Below, piece after piece: positions 47,533 to 59,883 of a stretch of DNA of 64,000 nt. The stretch lies in the NCBI RefSeq assembly GCF_043641665.1, contig NC_092198.1, forward strand, positions 8,678,501 through 8,742,500, read 5' to 3'. Position numbers and translations under genes: made by a program. This DNA comes from Enoplosus armatus (lineage: Eukaryota > Chordata > Actinopteri > Centrarchiformes > Enoplosidae). The notes under the pieces were generated by a model. The model was not told the origin of the DNA. It did not search any database and was given only the letters and a program-made list of their open reading frames with translations. Each line of letters opens with the position of its first letter. Positions within the stretch are counted from its first letter, which is position 1.

Positions 47533-50500
47533 AGAGCAAGTAAAGGTCTGCCTGTGCTCTAGCCTCGAGCCTGGCTTATCCTCTTTCAAATTTCCTTTTC
47601 TCCTCACTTCAAAGTATCACGTCAGTAAAAAGTTGCCAGAGCAACTGTACTATATGTTTTGTCAGGCACAATTATAAGAAATAGACATATTTTATGTGCG
47701 AACATGACAATCATTTTCATAAAAAATCCAGCCAACTAGAGATAAAGTGAGACGTGAAATTACAGGAGAACAAAACAAAATGGTTTATCTTAATTCCTAC
47801 ATGGTCAGATTATAATTTATTCAGGATGGGACGGCATCAGGAGATACAGTACATTCAATTCAAGTGCCAGACTATACAGTATATATTGCATTATATACAG
47901 TACAGTCATGGTAGTTAATCCAAAGTGTTTCCTGTGTGTTTCCTGACAGGTTCAAATCCATTCTGGACACTACGACTTCATCCTGTCCACTCTGCCTCCA
48001 TTTGTCACTTGGAGGGTTTGCCATTTCAAACCAGTTAATGGGGAGTGGAAGAGGACTATAAAACCCTCTGACAGCAAGCGTGCACCGGTGTTGACTTGTG
48101 ATGTTTGAAAGAGGACTTACAAATTCATTCTTCAACCATAGTGTCTCACTCAGTACATATCTTGGTCATAATTCTTGACAACTTTAAGGGATCTTTTTTG
48201 TGTGTGCGTTGTGTTTATGCATAAAAGCAAAAACAAAAGAATGTCACGAGATACATCCATATTCGACTTTCGAATACCAATATCTGCCTCAAAAATCGAG
48301 TTTCAGTGTCGGGCTAAATTCACTACCAATAAACAGAAGCACACATGTCGGAGAACGCAGTAAAATTTAACTCTGTCTTGCAACTTTCCAACTGTTTGTT
48401 TGGTCATGCTCATAAACCTTTGCTTTCTTTTTTTATGGTGGGCTTAAACAAAATTAAAGGAACATGGGGAGAAATTAAAATCAAAGAAGAAAACATCAAA
48501 CATCTAACAGTATCCATGGTGATGGAAATTTCATGCCAAAGGTGGAAAATTTAGCACACACCCACCCCAACCCACCCACCTAGCCCCCTTAATATGGAAA
48601 GATACTGTAAGCTTGTTTACATGCAGCATGACACTCTGTAACAGTAGTGAGGAGGGATCAGTTTATGCCACAGACGCATTCAGCTACAAAAGCAAACAAT
48701 GGAGAAACTGTTCTAGAAAAGGGTGCATCTTGGACATGGTTTGGTTTTGAAAAGCCAGTGGCCAAGCAGAATACAATTATTATATTGATTATTCATGTTG
48801 ATATATTGCACAAGCTATGTTTTTCATCACCTGAAAATTAAATACAACAAAAGTCCACCACCACGCGTATGTCGGACATACAGCGCTGTGTGTCTCCATT
48901 ATGTCACTGCGCTCCTCATGGCTGCTGCGCTGCTTAACATGCAGCAAGTTATTAAGAAACAAAATAAATCCATGATATGTTTCTATAAATGATGTAGTCT
49001 ACTAATGTACGGTTATACCGCCCACCCTCGTCATCTGGTGCATGTTGATTCCAAAAGTGCATTTGCGTCAGTGACAGCTCATCAGACTCAGGAGAGCGAC
49101 CCTGATGTCACGGTGAGATGTGTGATAACGTGCAGAATGTTTTTCATAGTTTATCAGTCGCCCCCAGAATTTTAAAAAGAAACTCAAATGCTTTCGGATT
49201 TTATGGCTTTTAAAACATCTATAATGCTTCATCCAAATTCTTTTAGACATCAGTGATGTTTTGATGGACTTAAGAGTTTCTCATCAAATTGTGATGTCAT
49301 TCAAGTTTGTCTTTCTTTCTAATTGGCTTTACTTTGATAATCAGTATCTGTCAATGTCCAAGCTAAACGGACAGGTCATTTAAGTATGACAGCATGTTGA
49401 CAGTATGTTGATTAGATGTCATTCACACACCCTCACTCTGTTCTTAAGGGACTGTCTATAACTATTGATCCCACAACTGCACTGACGAGAGTGACCGTTC
49501 ATCAGTCTCATAAGAATGTTCCCAATTTATTTTCTCTTTTTATTGATCCCTAATTTGCTTTGTCACACACTGATTACTTGTGTCATTTAAGCATCTCCCC
49601 ATTGAGTTTTAGACTGCCTGGATGTCTTTGGTTTAGATAACTTTCACCACAAATTCACACTGAGATGTGTGATGACTCATTGACTTTTATTTACTCAGGA
49701 CAGAGTTTGTAGTCTCTTGTTAATTCATTTAGCCTCCTCCTTGTGTCTGCTTTCCTTTTGTTTTAACACCTACAATAAATTATTGTGTTGCACAGATGTC
49801 GAGTGATGGCTTTAGTATAAGTCTACTGATCCATGTCCATCTCTCCACAATGGGTGTTTATCATGAAGTATATGATGAATCCAGCGTGCAGAAACGTACC
49901 AGATGTATCCTTGCACATGACTTTTTTTTTAAAGAGCTAACAGTTATTTGATTAGGGCTATGTTAAGCAATTAATATGTTGTATTGGGCTTTGTTATCTG
50001 GATTGATGGAGCCAAATGGTAGCAGCCTGCTACTGAAGTGAATCCTTAGTTGTTCATAAAGCACTGCATTGCATAAAACATTCAATGGCTAAGTATCCTG
50101 GTGACATTTAGTCAAGCAGAATAACATATATTTGTGCTGTTTAACTTTTAACAAGTCGAGACAATGCTCTGCAGCCTCACATGCAACACAGCAATGTGTG
50201 TGTATTTAAACTTTATGTAAACTATATCTAAGGAAGGTGGTGATTTTTTTTAATGATATTTGACGAAGATCCCATTTGAGAATCATTGTCAGCTCCAGAC
50301 GTTTATGACACATCAGTGAGAGCGTGATATTTATTGCAGCGATTGCCTGCACTGAGTTGACTTATTTGCTGCCACAGGACACCTGACATCTCCTCTTTGA
50401 TGTAAGCCTCTCAATTCTTCAGTCCTCAACTATATGGGCACTTTCACAATACAGAGAAGGGGTTTATCTGTCAGGGGGGCCATCAGACATGATTTGTTGA

Positions 50501-52712
50501 TGATTTGATTTTCATCCCAGGCAGCATATGGCTGCATAAATAAATGCTTCCAAACAGGCTGAGCACAGAGGCGACCTGGTGATGGAGCTGTGGCATAATC
50601 TCTCAGATGAAAGGAGAAGACTCTGTGAGAAACTTTCTGAGCCAATCTGCTAAAAACCTCTGATTCAAATGTGTCCCATTTGTATGTGTGTGATGTTCTC
50701 TGGAAAGTCGAAATTCACATTTGGATCATCCCATGAATGCTTTTTTGTTTGTGAGGCTTCCACTAATTAATGCATCTTTTTATTCACCTGAAAGAGGATC
50801 CTGCAGTTTCACATTCAGGGCGTTGGGATCCTCTGTTATGTCACAGATGAAAGCCTAGTCACACACCACCCTTAATCCTCAAGCTTAGTGATAGCAGTCG
50901 ATTTAAGAGTATGAAAGTCGATTTCCTCATGCATCATGTCGCATTTGTGCAGGTCTCATACAAAAAAAGCTTTGCAGATTGTAAAATTGCCTGTCTTGAC
51001 TATTAACCTTCAAAGTTGTTTTTTTGGCATTTTACTGTACATATTGCCTGCCTGGTGATGAGTAAAAGTGCACAGGAGGTGATCCTGTGTATCTGCGTTG
51101 ATAGAGAACTGTCAATATGACAAGCATGCAAAAAGTGGTACTTTGATGTAATGAGCTACAGCGAGATCAGATGCTCTTCTGCCTCCTGTGCAGCTCGGAA
51201 AAAATAATTTCCCTGATAATGGCCAAACAGGCAGCAATGGCCCTCGCCCTTCTGCTCTTGTTAAATTGGTGTTAACTACTCTGTGAATCAGTGTATTTTA
51301 ATAAATATTTTCACATTCTTTTGCCTCCAGCATTGCCCTTGACTGTCTTTAAATTACCTGAGCAGTAATTACAGAGAGATCTGATGCTCTGTGTGTTTGT
51401 AAGGTCAAACTGTATGAGCATATTCCATATCTGAGGGACATTCAGCAATACTATGAATAAATCCAATACAAATATATACAAACAAACTTTAAACAAATGC
51501 ATTGCAATTTGTTTGCAATGTTCAATCAAAAGTAAATAAGAAATAAAACCATGTGCACAATCATACAAAATGTGCATAATTTATCACCATCCTCAGGCAG
51601 CAAAGAAGGAATTTAGACAGAATTTGAGGCCCATGACATATTAAATACACGTATTCATTATTTTATGTATTGTATTGGTGCATTAGAAATGGCTCTCCTG
51701 CTTTTATTGTTCTCAGACAAGACATGAAATAAATAACCATATTAATAAATAGAGTCAAATATATTACAATTGTGCAATAACTTTTCTTAAAACTCAACTC
51801 ATTGTTGTTAAATGTTATTTCATCTTCCTTATTTTCATAGTAACAAGATTTTAATGGAGTTTATTTTGATTTAATCATACACATTTTTATTTCAAGATTC
51901 CCTTTTTCAAAAGTCTGTTTTTATTTACAGCATAGTTGCATTTTTCCTAATGACATTTTTACTTTACATCACATTTTATTTCATAATGTCACCTTTCAGC
52001 AAATCACATACCCCCAGCCTGTTTTAGCCAGATCAGCAATTGCTAATCAAATTTAGGCAGCTAGCACCTGTTAGCTAGAGCAGCTACAATGTCAAAGTCA
52101 TTCTGAATCAATTAACTACAGTCTGCTACTGTACATACACAAAGTGCACAGACATAGTAACCAACCTCTGCCTTTACTTAGCTTAATACTGCTGCACATG
52201 CTACCTAACTAACAGCTAGCTAGCCAGGTTAGCGTGTGAGCTTAGATTATTATTTCGCATCAAAGTGAAGAGTCAATGTTAGCAGCAGCGGCTAGGTGGT
52301 TAATTTAGAGATACCTCAGCAGCATTTTGAGCCTGTAAATAAAAAAGACACACACACGAGGAGTCTTCCTCTTTGGTTGTTGCGGCTAACAGGAGCTAGC
52401 TAGTTAGCTGACAGTTGCTGAGCTTGCTGATGGGACAGGCACTGGTGACAACTCCAATCATGAAGTGACATTGCAGGTTCTCTATGACTAAACAAAAATG
52501 AACTCTTAAACTGTAATTAAATAAATTGTTAAATAATGTGTTGAGTTTTAATAATCTATCACTTTATTTAACATTTTATTTGTTATTTTAAATATTTTAC
52601 TCTATTCATTGATATTATTTATCAGATTATTTATTTCATAATGTTTTCTACTTTTCTTCATTAGAATGCATTGAGGCTCCATATATCTGGTCATGCAGGC
52701 ATGCCTTCTCAC

Positions 52713-52982
52713 CTCGCACCACGATGGTGGTGGACTTCTTGGCCGGGTTTCCCACGTTGTTGCTGGCCACACAGCTGTAGACCCCCGCCTCATCGGAGGT
52801 GATGGCTGGAAGTGTGAGTGTGCCCCCCTTCACCACGCTCCTCTGTGGCAGGCTGTCATTACTGCTGACCCAGGTAAGAATGGGGGGCGGCTCTCCACCT
52901 GTGGTGATGCACACCAAGGATACCGTCTGGCCAGGATTCACCACGATCGGATCCTCCACCAGCAGCTTGATGGACGGGGAGG
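52713..52982 (-). CDS. mdga2: mdga2 exon: complete Ig domain 3
   Basis: 270 nt, phase 1 at both ends, residues 111-200 plus the first base of 201. It starts with CC after a tcctccacag acceptor; with the G of the previous exon this makes Ala, giving ASPSIKLLVEDPIVVNPG. The whole Ig3 fold is in one exon: C135 (SLVCITTGGEPPP), W148, the DEAGVYSC motif with C181, and NNVGNPAKKS at the end. N152 lies in an NDS sequon. The donor is G|GTGAGA. Because the exon is symmetric (1-1) and a multiple of three, skipping it would remove Ig3 without shifting the frame. Confidence 0.96.
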
Positions 52983-53232
52983 CTGTGGAGGAAGAGCGTG
53001 TGGAGTCTTAGAAAGACTGGCAGAAGATGGACAACTTTGGCAATTATGGCAATGGCAGCATATGTCAGTTGAGAGACTGCACACAACTTCGTCTGTTTCC
53101 ACTTCTGTTCATTAGACACTTATAGAATTTGCTGTTTTCATATTGCAACCGACTCAAATGTAATCAAGACCACTGCAAAAATGTTGGTTAAACTGCTTAT
53201 AAAATGATTATGAGAAAAGTCAAAAGTCTTAC
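52983..53232 (-). other. Intron between Ig2 and Ig3 exons (250 bp)
   Basis: A phase-1 GT-AG intron with donor GTAAGA and acceptor tcctccacag. Nothing else is seen in it. Confidence 0.93.
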
Positions 53233-53365
53233 CTGTCTTATTGGTGAGTCTGAAGATAACACTGCGGTCAGGGATCCCACACACATTTCTGACAGAGGCG
53301 ATGCAGCTGTAGTTGGCGTAGTCCTGGGGACGCAGGTTCTTCAGCTTCAAAATCTTCGTTTCCCC
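53233..53365 (-). CDS. mdga2: mdga2 exon: second half of Ig domain 2
   Basis: 133 nt, residues 67-110 plus the first base of codon 111. It starts phase 0 with GGG GAA ACG (GETKILKLKNL) after a gctgcag acceptor and ends G|GTAAGA, phase 1. It holds the Ig2 F-strand motif DYANYSC with C87, which pairs with C30 of the previous exon, an extra family-typical cysteine C95 in VRNVCGIPD, and sequons N84 (NYS) and N108 (NKT). The acceptor has a weak pyrimidine tract: the bases just upstream are purine-rich (gtctgagctgcag). The start is still secure because the frame and the homology to the MDGA2 junction Q|GETK agree. Intron lengths are 3165 bp upstream and 250 bp downstream. Confidence 0.95.
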
Positions 53366-56300
53366 CTGCAGCTCAGACCAAACCAACACTGGTATGCAAA
53401 TGTGTGCAAAAACATCAACATAATCAAGTAAAAGAAATGCAGAAAAGAAGGTACTGGGAAGGAGATGACAAAGGCCAAACAGCTCCAAAGAAAGGTCAAT
53501 GAGATGAATATGTATATAGTTTTAATGAAGCCAAAAATGAAAAGAAAAGGTAGCAGAGTTCGAGAACATTACTGTAAAATCACTCTAAAAAATGATGCTG
53601 GTATTTTTCAAGAAAATTAAAGTGTCAGCTTGCTCAATACCAATGCGTAGATTACTTTCTGCTCTATGGCCCTGCAGTATTTTCAACATTCAGCTACAGA
53701 AGTATGGATGGGCTCAGTAGGGGATCCCTCCACAGAAACGGCTTTATCATGGAGAATGTGTGTTTGATTCCAGCCGGGCCCGTCAACCATGAGCCCCGCC
53801 CAGAGGGCTACAATGAGGATGTGAACCTTTGATCTGGCTGACTCCAATGCATGGGTGTTGGGTTGGAGGGGGGAGGTGGCAGATTAGTCAGCCACATGCT
53901 GCGGCAGTCCACCCAACATGACAGTCACTTGCATCTTTCAAACCCTTTCATATCCAATGAGGCTGATGGATAACTTAAATGTATTAGATTAGGCATGGAC
54001 CCCACTCTCCACTGCCTTTCTTTCTCCATCACTTCCTCTGCTTCAGAGCAGATATCAGGAGATGAGGTCCGTGGTATTCAGAGTGCATGCTTTAGTGGGG
54101 GGGGGGGGGGCAGATTGGAAAGAAAATCTATTTGGAAAATGCAAGGGGCAGAGAAAGGAATGGAAAGGACAAACACATTAAACCGAATTGGACAGGGGGA
54201 TTGATGGTCATATTGATGAAAAGATTGAACGTTAAAGTACACAAGGGCTACACAACTGGGATTTATGGTTGTCGTAAAGGGCAAAGAAATTATGGAAGAG
54301 ACTATTGTCACTGTCACCTGAAAATAGTATTTGTCCAGTTTTGTTTTCATGTTTCATGTTTTCAACTTATTTGAGGGATTAGATGCTCATCTTCAGGAAC
54401 ACAGAATCAAAACCAGCTTGATGAAATGAAAAGGCAGTGAAGATGAAACTGAGAGCATTATTTTATGCTAGCAGCAGGAAAACATGTTGACTACATGGGG
54501 TAAGTGAGTGAGGAAGCTGAACGGAAGAGCATTATAAAAATGTCAAAATTGACATGAATGGGATGTGTGCCTCAGCTGGGTGATGAGCATTATGTTGCTA
54601 ACTGGGCTTTAAATGGTTACCTCCTCGAGATCTAGAAACGGAACATCACACACCACAGGAAGGCATCAAACCCATCAGAAACATCAAAACATATCGAGAA
54701 CGATAAAGAGGTGAGAGTCTGACGAGAGATGAGAAATGGCTCCATTATGGCTTCGATAATTGTGCTATTCTCTGGCACTTTGGGGGCAAAATAGTGGAGA
54801 GAGAGGTGGAGGAGAAAGTAACAGACAGCAGAAAGGACAGGGTTTCTACAATAAAAGCACAGCTCTGGGCCTCACTTAATTATGAACCGGTTCTCCAGAG
54901 TTTGAAATGCCACCTCTGCATTTCTACAGTATCAGTGGGAATATAAAAAACCTTTGGTAGACTGAAAAAGTGCAAGGGAATGAAGCTGGAATGAAGAATA
55001 ATGGAGGGAGGAAGGTATAGAGACAAACTTAATTCACAAATCTGCCTGGCCAAAATAGAGGCCTGGCTGCACTATAATGGACTCTAACTTGACCCTGTAG
55101 GCTCGATTTCGGTCAGGAATTTCTAACTCCATTGTCTGAGTATATTTCAGGCAAGTTCAGACATATTGTTGAAAAATAATGTTATAAGCCATTTATATGA
55201 GCAAATTACTAGGAGTTTAGTCCGGATTTATTTGGTGTTGGACTCACACAAAGCTAATCTCTGGGTTTGGGTTGTGCTCAAATTTTCAGACCCAATTAAA
55301 GCTTTAATAGAGGGCAGGATGAAGGAGCGAGGGAAGGAGAAAAGAGGTATGAAGAGCAGGATGGAGAAGGATAGAGTGTCTGATGAGGCCCAGTTGTGCA
55401 GCTTCTTCAGCCTCCTTCACCCACTCCATTAGTTCCCAGCCATCTTCCTCCATTTGGCCAAACATCAATTTCACTTCCTTTTTTCTCTCTCTCTCTGTTT
55501 CTTAAGCCTCTTTTCCCCTCTCGCATGTCTCTTTTCTCTTCCTCGTACAACATACAAGTCACACTCAATTCAATTCAAAAACTACAATTCTTACTGCTGG
55601 CAGAATAATCTCAATCAGCTCTTTGTTGACTGCACAAGATCCTATTTTTAGAACAAAAGCGTCTCAATTTTCGCTCAATGGAGAGAACTGGAGCTCAATC
55701 TTTCTGGGTCTGTTATTTCTCAATATGGACGTAACTTTGTGAAACTGGGTTAGTGAAACTGATATTGCTATTCATAGGGTTAATGAGTAAAACTTTTACT
55801 GTCCCATAGCACAACAAGAAAAAACACAGTCCCAATGCTACTATCACTCGCAATACATAAAGGCAAATGAAACAGCAACACTATTATTACAGTATTTCAC
55901 GATGCAATATGTCACCTTTGTAACAAGATGTTGATTCATTAATTAGCTACTGTGGCTTACTCATCTCTGTTGTGACAATGCAGGAAGAGAGTGTGTGTCT
56001 GTGTTGTGAAAAGAGGCTGATGAAGATCATCAAGGCCCTACAGTATATGTAGAACATGATCATTGTGTCATAAGAATTTGATAATGTTAATAAATTCTCA
56101 ACATGCTCTGCAAAAACTGCTCTGCTGCTTCAATCGAGTTGTAACAAAACTGTGTGCTGGTTTATCAACCCCCCCCCCTTCTTTTGGTTACACACAGAAG
56201 AGCATTTCTTAATATGAGAGAGCGCTGTTTGAAAGAGCTTCAGCAAATTTAGCTCCTGACGAACACAACTTTTGCTAGTCCTTCAAAAGCTTTTCATTGT

Positions 56301-56530
56301 TGTTTCCCATCCTTTATTCTGCATCAGCCTATTTATCCTCTCTTTGTAGTGTGCAGAGGGAGGGCAAAGGGTGCATGTCTGCATGACAGCCAGCATGAAG
56401 CACTATTAAAAGATTCACTGCCAAAGTCCTCAAGTTTTATATACGACTGGTAACAGCTTGAAGCCATGTGGTATTTACCGAATGAAACACTGTCTCTGAT
56501 ACTTTCATGCACATCATGTTGACTTCTTAC
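53366..56530 (-). other. Intron inside Ig2 (3165 bp)
   Basis: A phase-0 intron with donor GTAAGA and a weak acceptor. It contains a 14-base G run (54097-54110) and purine-rich stretches (about 54780-54850 and 55310-55390). No coding exon is recognised. Confidence 0.85.
54097..54110. repeat. Poly-G tract (14 G)
   Basis: Fourteen consecutive G on the plus strand, a C tract in the transcript; prone to sequencing-length error. Confidence 0.9.
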
Positions 56531-56727
56531 CTGTGTGAAAAACGGCTCATAGATCTCGACTCCCTTGTCCGAGCCCTGCGTCAGGACCTCCCTCCCACGA
56601 TGCCAGCTGTAGCGGACAGGCGGGTTGGAGTTGGCCACACAGCGCAGAAACACAGTCCTCTCATAGTAGAACTGTTCCTTAGCTTCTCCTATACTCTGGT
56701 GCACCGTCACCACCGGGTCATCAAGGT
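56531..56727 (-). CDS. mdga2: mdga2 exon: first half of Ig domain 2
   Basis: This is the most 5' coding exon in the window, 197 nt, residues 1-66. It begins phase 1: AC follows an acceptor ending cttcacag, and a T supplied by the preceding exon would make Tyr, matching YLDDPVVTVHQ. The exon carries the first Ig2 cysteine C30 (FLRCVANSNPP), the core tryptophan W42 and ends in EIYEPFFTQ. The donor is CAG|GTAAGA, phase 0. In the MDGA family Ig1-Ig2 is the neuroligin-binding region, so this exon encodes part of the partner interface. That is family knowledge; no contact residue is shown by the sequence alone. The reading frame stays open for about 65 codons past the donor, which is chance rather than exon, because the next exon continues exactly at Q66|G67. 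Confidence 0.95.
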
Positions 56728-58149
56728 CTGTGAAGGGAGCACAAACAGAGGAAACTATCAATACTTTTCCATGACTTGTTCCCTTTTCGTCATGTCACAT
56801 GTCACATTTACCTTTATACTTACTATTACTACAACTATGCTCACTGGCAGCAGAATAGAACTGAGAATTGTTGAATATATTTTATTGAACTGTTCAACTT
56901 GGGTTTTTTGTAGAGAGGATTGTTGTTCCATTGATTTCTGTCATGTTAGGAGATCCAACCATTGTGAGATGTTGATTTTTTTCCTACTTTTCCAGTTTGG
57001 TAGTATTGTTTTCTTGCCAATAGTTAGGGCTAGCGGTTTTATGATTTGTGTTGAACATGTGTTGAGTATATCCAGATCACACAGTATGCATACGTAAGGG
57101 GATAATGCAATGCTACAGCCAAGGAATAGGGATAGTGTGCTGATTACTTTAATCTAAAATGTATCAGAGCCAGAGTGTGTGGAGGTGGTCGTCAGTTGTG
57201 TTAAGTGTACAATGATTGCATATGTCTATCCTGGTAAATCCTATTATTATTATTATTAGTGATGAGTTGTTCAATTGACGAATGAGTCAAAGACTTTTTG
57301 GATCAATCAATCACACGGACCACGTGTCCTATATACACAGTATATATACAGTATACCTAGCTGTGGTAGCAATAATAAACAAATCAGGTATCAGGTCTTT
57401 ATATCATCAGTAAGCACAAACACAACCTCCCACGATCCGTGCGTCTTGATTGTGGTTAAAGATCTGACCGAAAGGGTCAGAACTCTCATTGCATTAGGAG
57501 AGCCAGTTATCAGCATGCACACAAGGGGTCGATGTGTGAAAGGAGGTGAGAAGCCCTCTACTTGAACTACTTAAGTCAATAGGATGCAGCCCAAGGGCAC
57601 ATTGACTTTCCAGTCAATGAGCGAGCTGCTATGTGTCCCGAGTCCCACTCCATTGTGAGCTTCAAACATGAGCGGGCACGACAAATACTGTGCACAAAAT
57701 GATGTTTGATGTCCGTCACTTCAAAGAATAATGTTTGGCTGGCCTCCGCTCTGATTTAGGCTCTCTGTGATTTGACACATCTGTTACTCCATTTCCCAAC
57801 AGATCTGAGGGAAGTTTTTACCCCAATGCTAGACAGTTGGTTATTTGAGAAAGTGCATGTGGTTGATTAAATGGATTCAAAGTTAATCATCTTACCCAGC
57901 TATCGCATTAAGCCTTGGCAAATGGTGTTCATCATAGCTGTGGTGTCTTTTAGCATGCTAATACTCGCCTTTTAGATTATGTCCATTTGCATGCTCAAAG
58001 AACGTGGGGAGCTAGCTGTTTCCCTTTCATCCCCTTCTGAGATGCAATCAGTTTTCAACACGAGCAAAAAGGCAATTTAAGGGAGAGGATGAGAGAAGCT
58101 AATGCAAGTTATCCCTCATGCTAAAATTCGAACTGATAAAGACTGACCT

Positions 58150-58275
58150 TTTGCATATTAAGTAGGACGTGATTGAGTGAGTTAATGAGTGAGTTAGTGT
58201 ATCAGTGAGTGAGCAACCAGGTGGATGATTGAGTGATTGAGAGAACTGGCATGTGAATATGTGAGTGAGAGTGCA
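58150..58275. repeat. Degenerate GAGT-type simple repeat
   Basis: Repeated gagtgagtt, gtgagtgag and gattgagtg units over about 125 bp. An old, decayed tandem array. Confidence 0.65.
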
Positions 58276-59831
58276 AGCAGCTTACAGTAAATTAATACTC
58301 AAATCTTTAACGATTATAAGCCTCCAGAGAAAAACTACACATGCCTCAGGTATTATTAATGGATGAATTCATCGCTTTTAATTCAGTAGCTGTGGCCCAC
58401 CCCTGGATTTGCTGAGGATCAGGTCCTAATCAAGGTGCCTGTGGGCCACACTGCTCAGCATCAAGCCTCGATGCACCAGCCAGAGAATGCTGATTCCTCA
58501 GTTTCATTAAAGACATGTTCTGCCCTACAGCCCCTTAATCAAAATCTAGCAGCGGTCAATACTTCATCCAGGATCCATTACAGTGTCTCAGGTAAGAGCA
58601 ATTACCTTTGGGGGGTGGGGAAAAACAGGGGAGGGGGTGACAATGCTCCGGAGAAGACAGAGCGATTGCAGGGCTATTTTAGAGGAGCAGATTGCTCTAA
58701 GTAAATACACTGATTCATTATAGAGAGGAGGAGGAGAGTATGAATCCTACATCTTATCTCTGACTCTACCCAGCGTCTCCCTCATCTGTTTCCTGCTTCA
58801 AACAGTCAATTTACCAACTGTGGCAGAAATGGAGTGATTCATTGAAAGCCCTATCTACCTTGGGATACACATGTCTTTGAATGCCGGACCTGATAGGAGG
58901 TTGTCTTTTTTTTTCTTTTTCCCCTTGTGGTGACAAGCATGTGAGCGTGTGTTTCTGTATGTTTGTGTATTAGGTAAGGAGCAGTTTGAGCTATTAATAG
59001 GGCCGAAATGATATGCAGAGAGGAAGTGGATGCTAGGAGCGCAAAGAGATAAATATGGAAATATGGAAATGTACGCACTGGATTAAAATTTGATGAATTT
59101 CAAACAAAATTCCACCTCCACCATCAGTCTTTCTCCCGTAAGGATGTTGTGTGTGTGCATGTGTGTGTGTGTGTGTCACTCTTGTGCAATTAGCTTCTGA
59201 AGTCACGCTTGACTGATTGTGAAGCTTAAATCCCCGAGCCCAGAGGAAAACTGCGGTGTACAGGCCGCCTGCGCCAGAGTTGTTAGGGTTTGTAATTGCA
59301 GGTTTATGGGTTCACAGGCCGGTAAATCTGCCCATGTACAGCTAAACGCTCCAGCGAGCTAACCTTAGCATCACTCCTGCTCATTCCCACCAACCATGAC
59401 AAGTCTTAAAGCTCTGGGTTTCGCTGATATTAAGACACAGAGAGTGCAAACGCCAGACGTGTTGCGTGTGTGAGTCAGACGAGGTCACACAGGACTAGCA
59501 GAGAACAAAAAGGTATATCATTCAGTTTACCACCAATGTTTTTATTCTCTCAAGTGAGAAAAACTTGAACAAAACCTGAAGATGTCAATATTCCTGTTTG
59601 AATAGCAGGGAGCAGGTTTCTACTTTGTAGGCCTACCAAAACATTTGTCGGACAAATAGGCACAAGTGAGTGGTTTGGATAAAAGAGAAGATGAAGATTA
59701 AAGAAGGTGCTTCATTATCACATCAAACCTTAGCTCCTTCCTTTCATGTCCCCCCAGCACCCGCCCCAAAAAAAGCAGACACCTGCGCGAAAACTCACAC
59801 AAATTACCTCACTCCACCTACCCATACCCAG

Positions 59832-59836
<5 letters not shown>

Positions 59837-59878
<42 letters not shown>
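59837..59878. repeat. (CA)21 microsatellite
   Basis: Uninterrupted CA dinucleotides ending in an A run. Confidence 0.96.

Positions 59879-59883
<5 letters not shown>

Larger units (their letters stand above)
39878..52712 (-). other. Intron between Ig3 and Ig4 exons (12835 bp)
   Basis: This is the longest complete intron. It holds (CA)n at 40565-40584, 41574-41619 and 47472-47510, and a long hairpin at 43438-43501. The segment 43590-44110 has a repeat-like look but I could not assign it to a family. From 49400 to 52600 the sequence is AT-rich with few open frames and no recognised element apart from GCTAGC-rich patches near 52200-52400. Confidence 0.8.

Noticed and set aside
52693..53115. Plus-strand 140-codon open frame
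   Set aside because: It is the antisense shadow of the Ig3 exon.
56507..57097. Plus-strand 196-codon open frame, the longest in the window
   Set aside because: Its first part is antisense to the Ig2 exon and the rest has no domain, codon pattern or neighbouring exon to support it.
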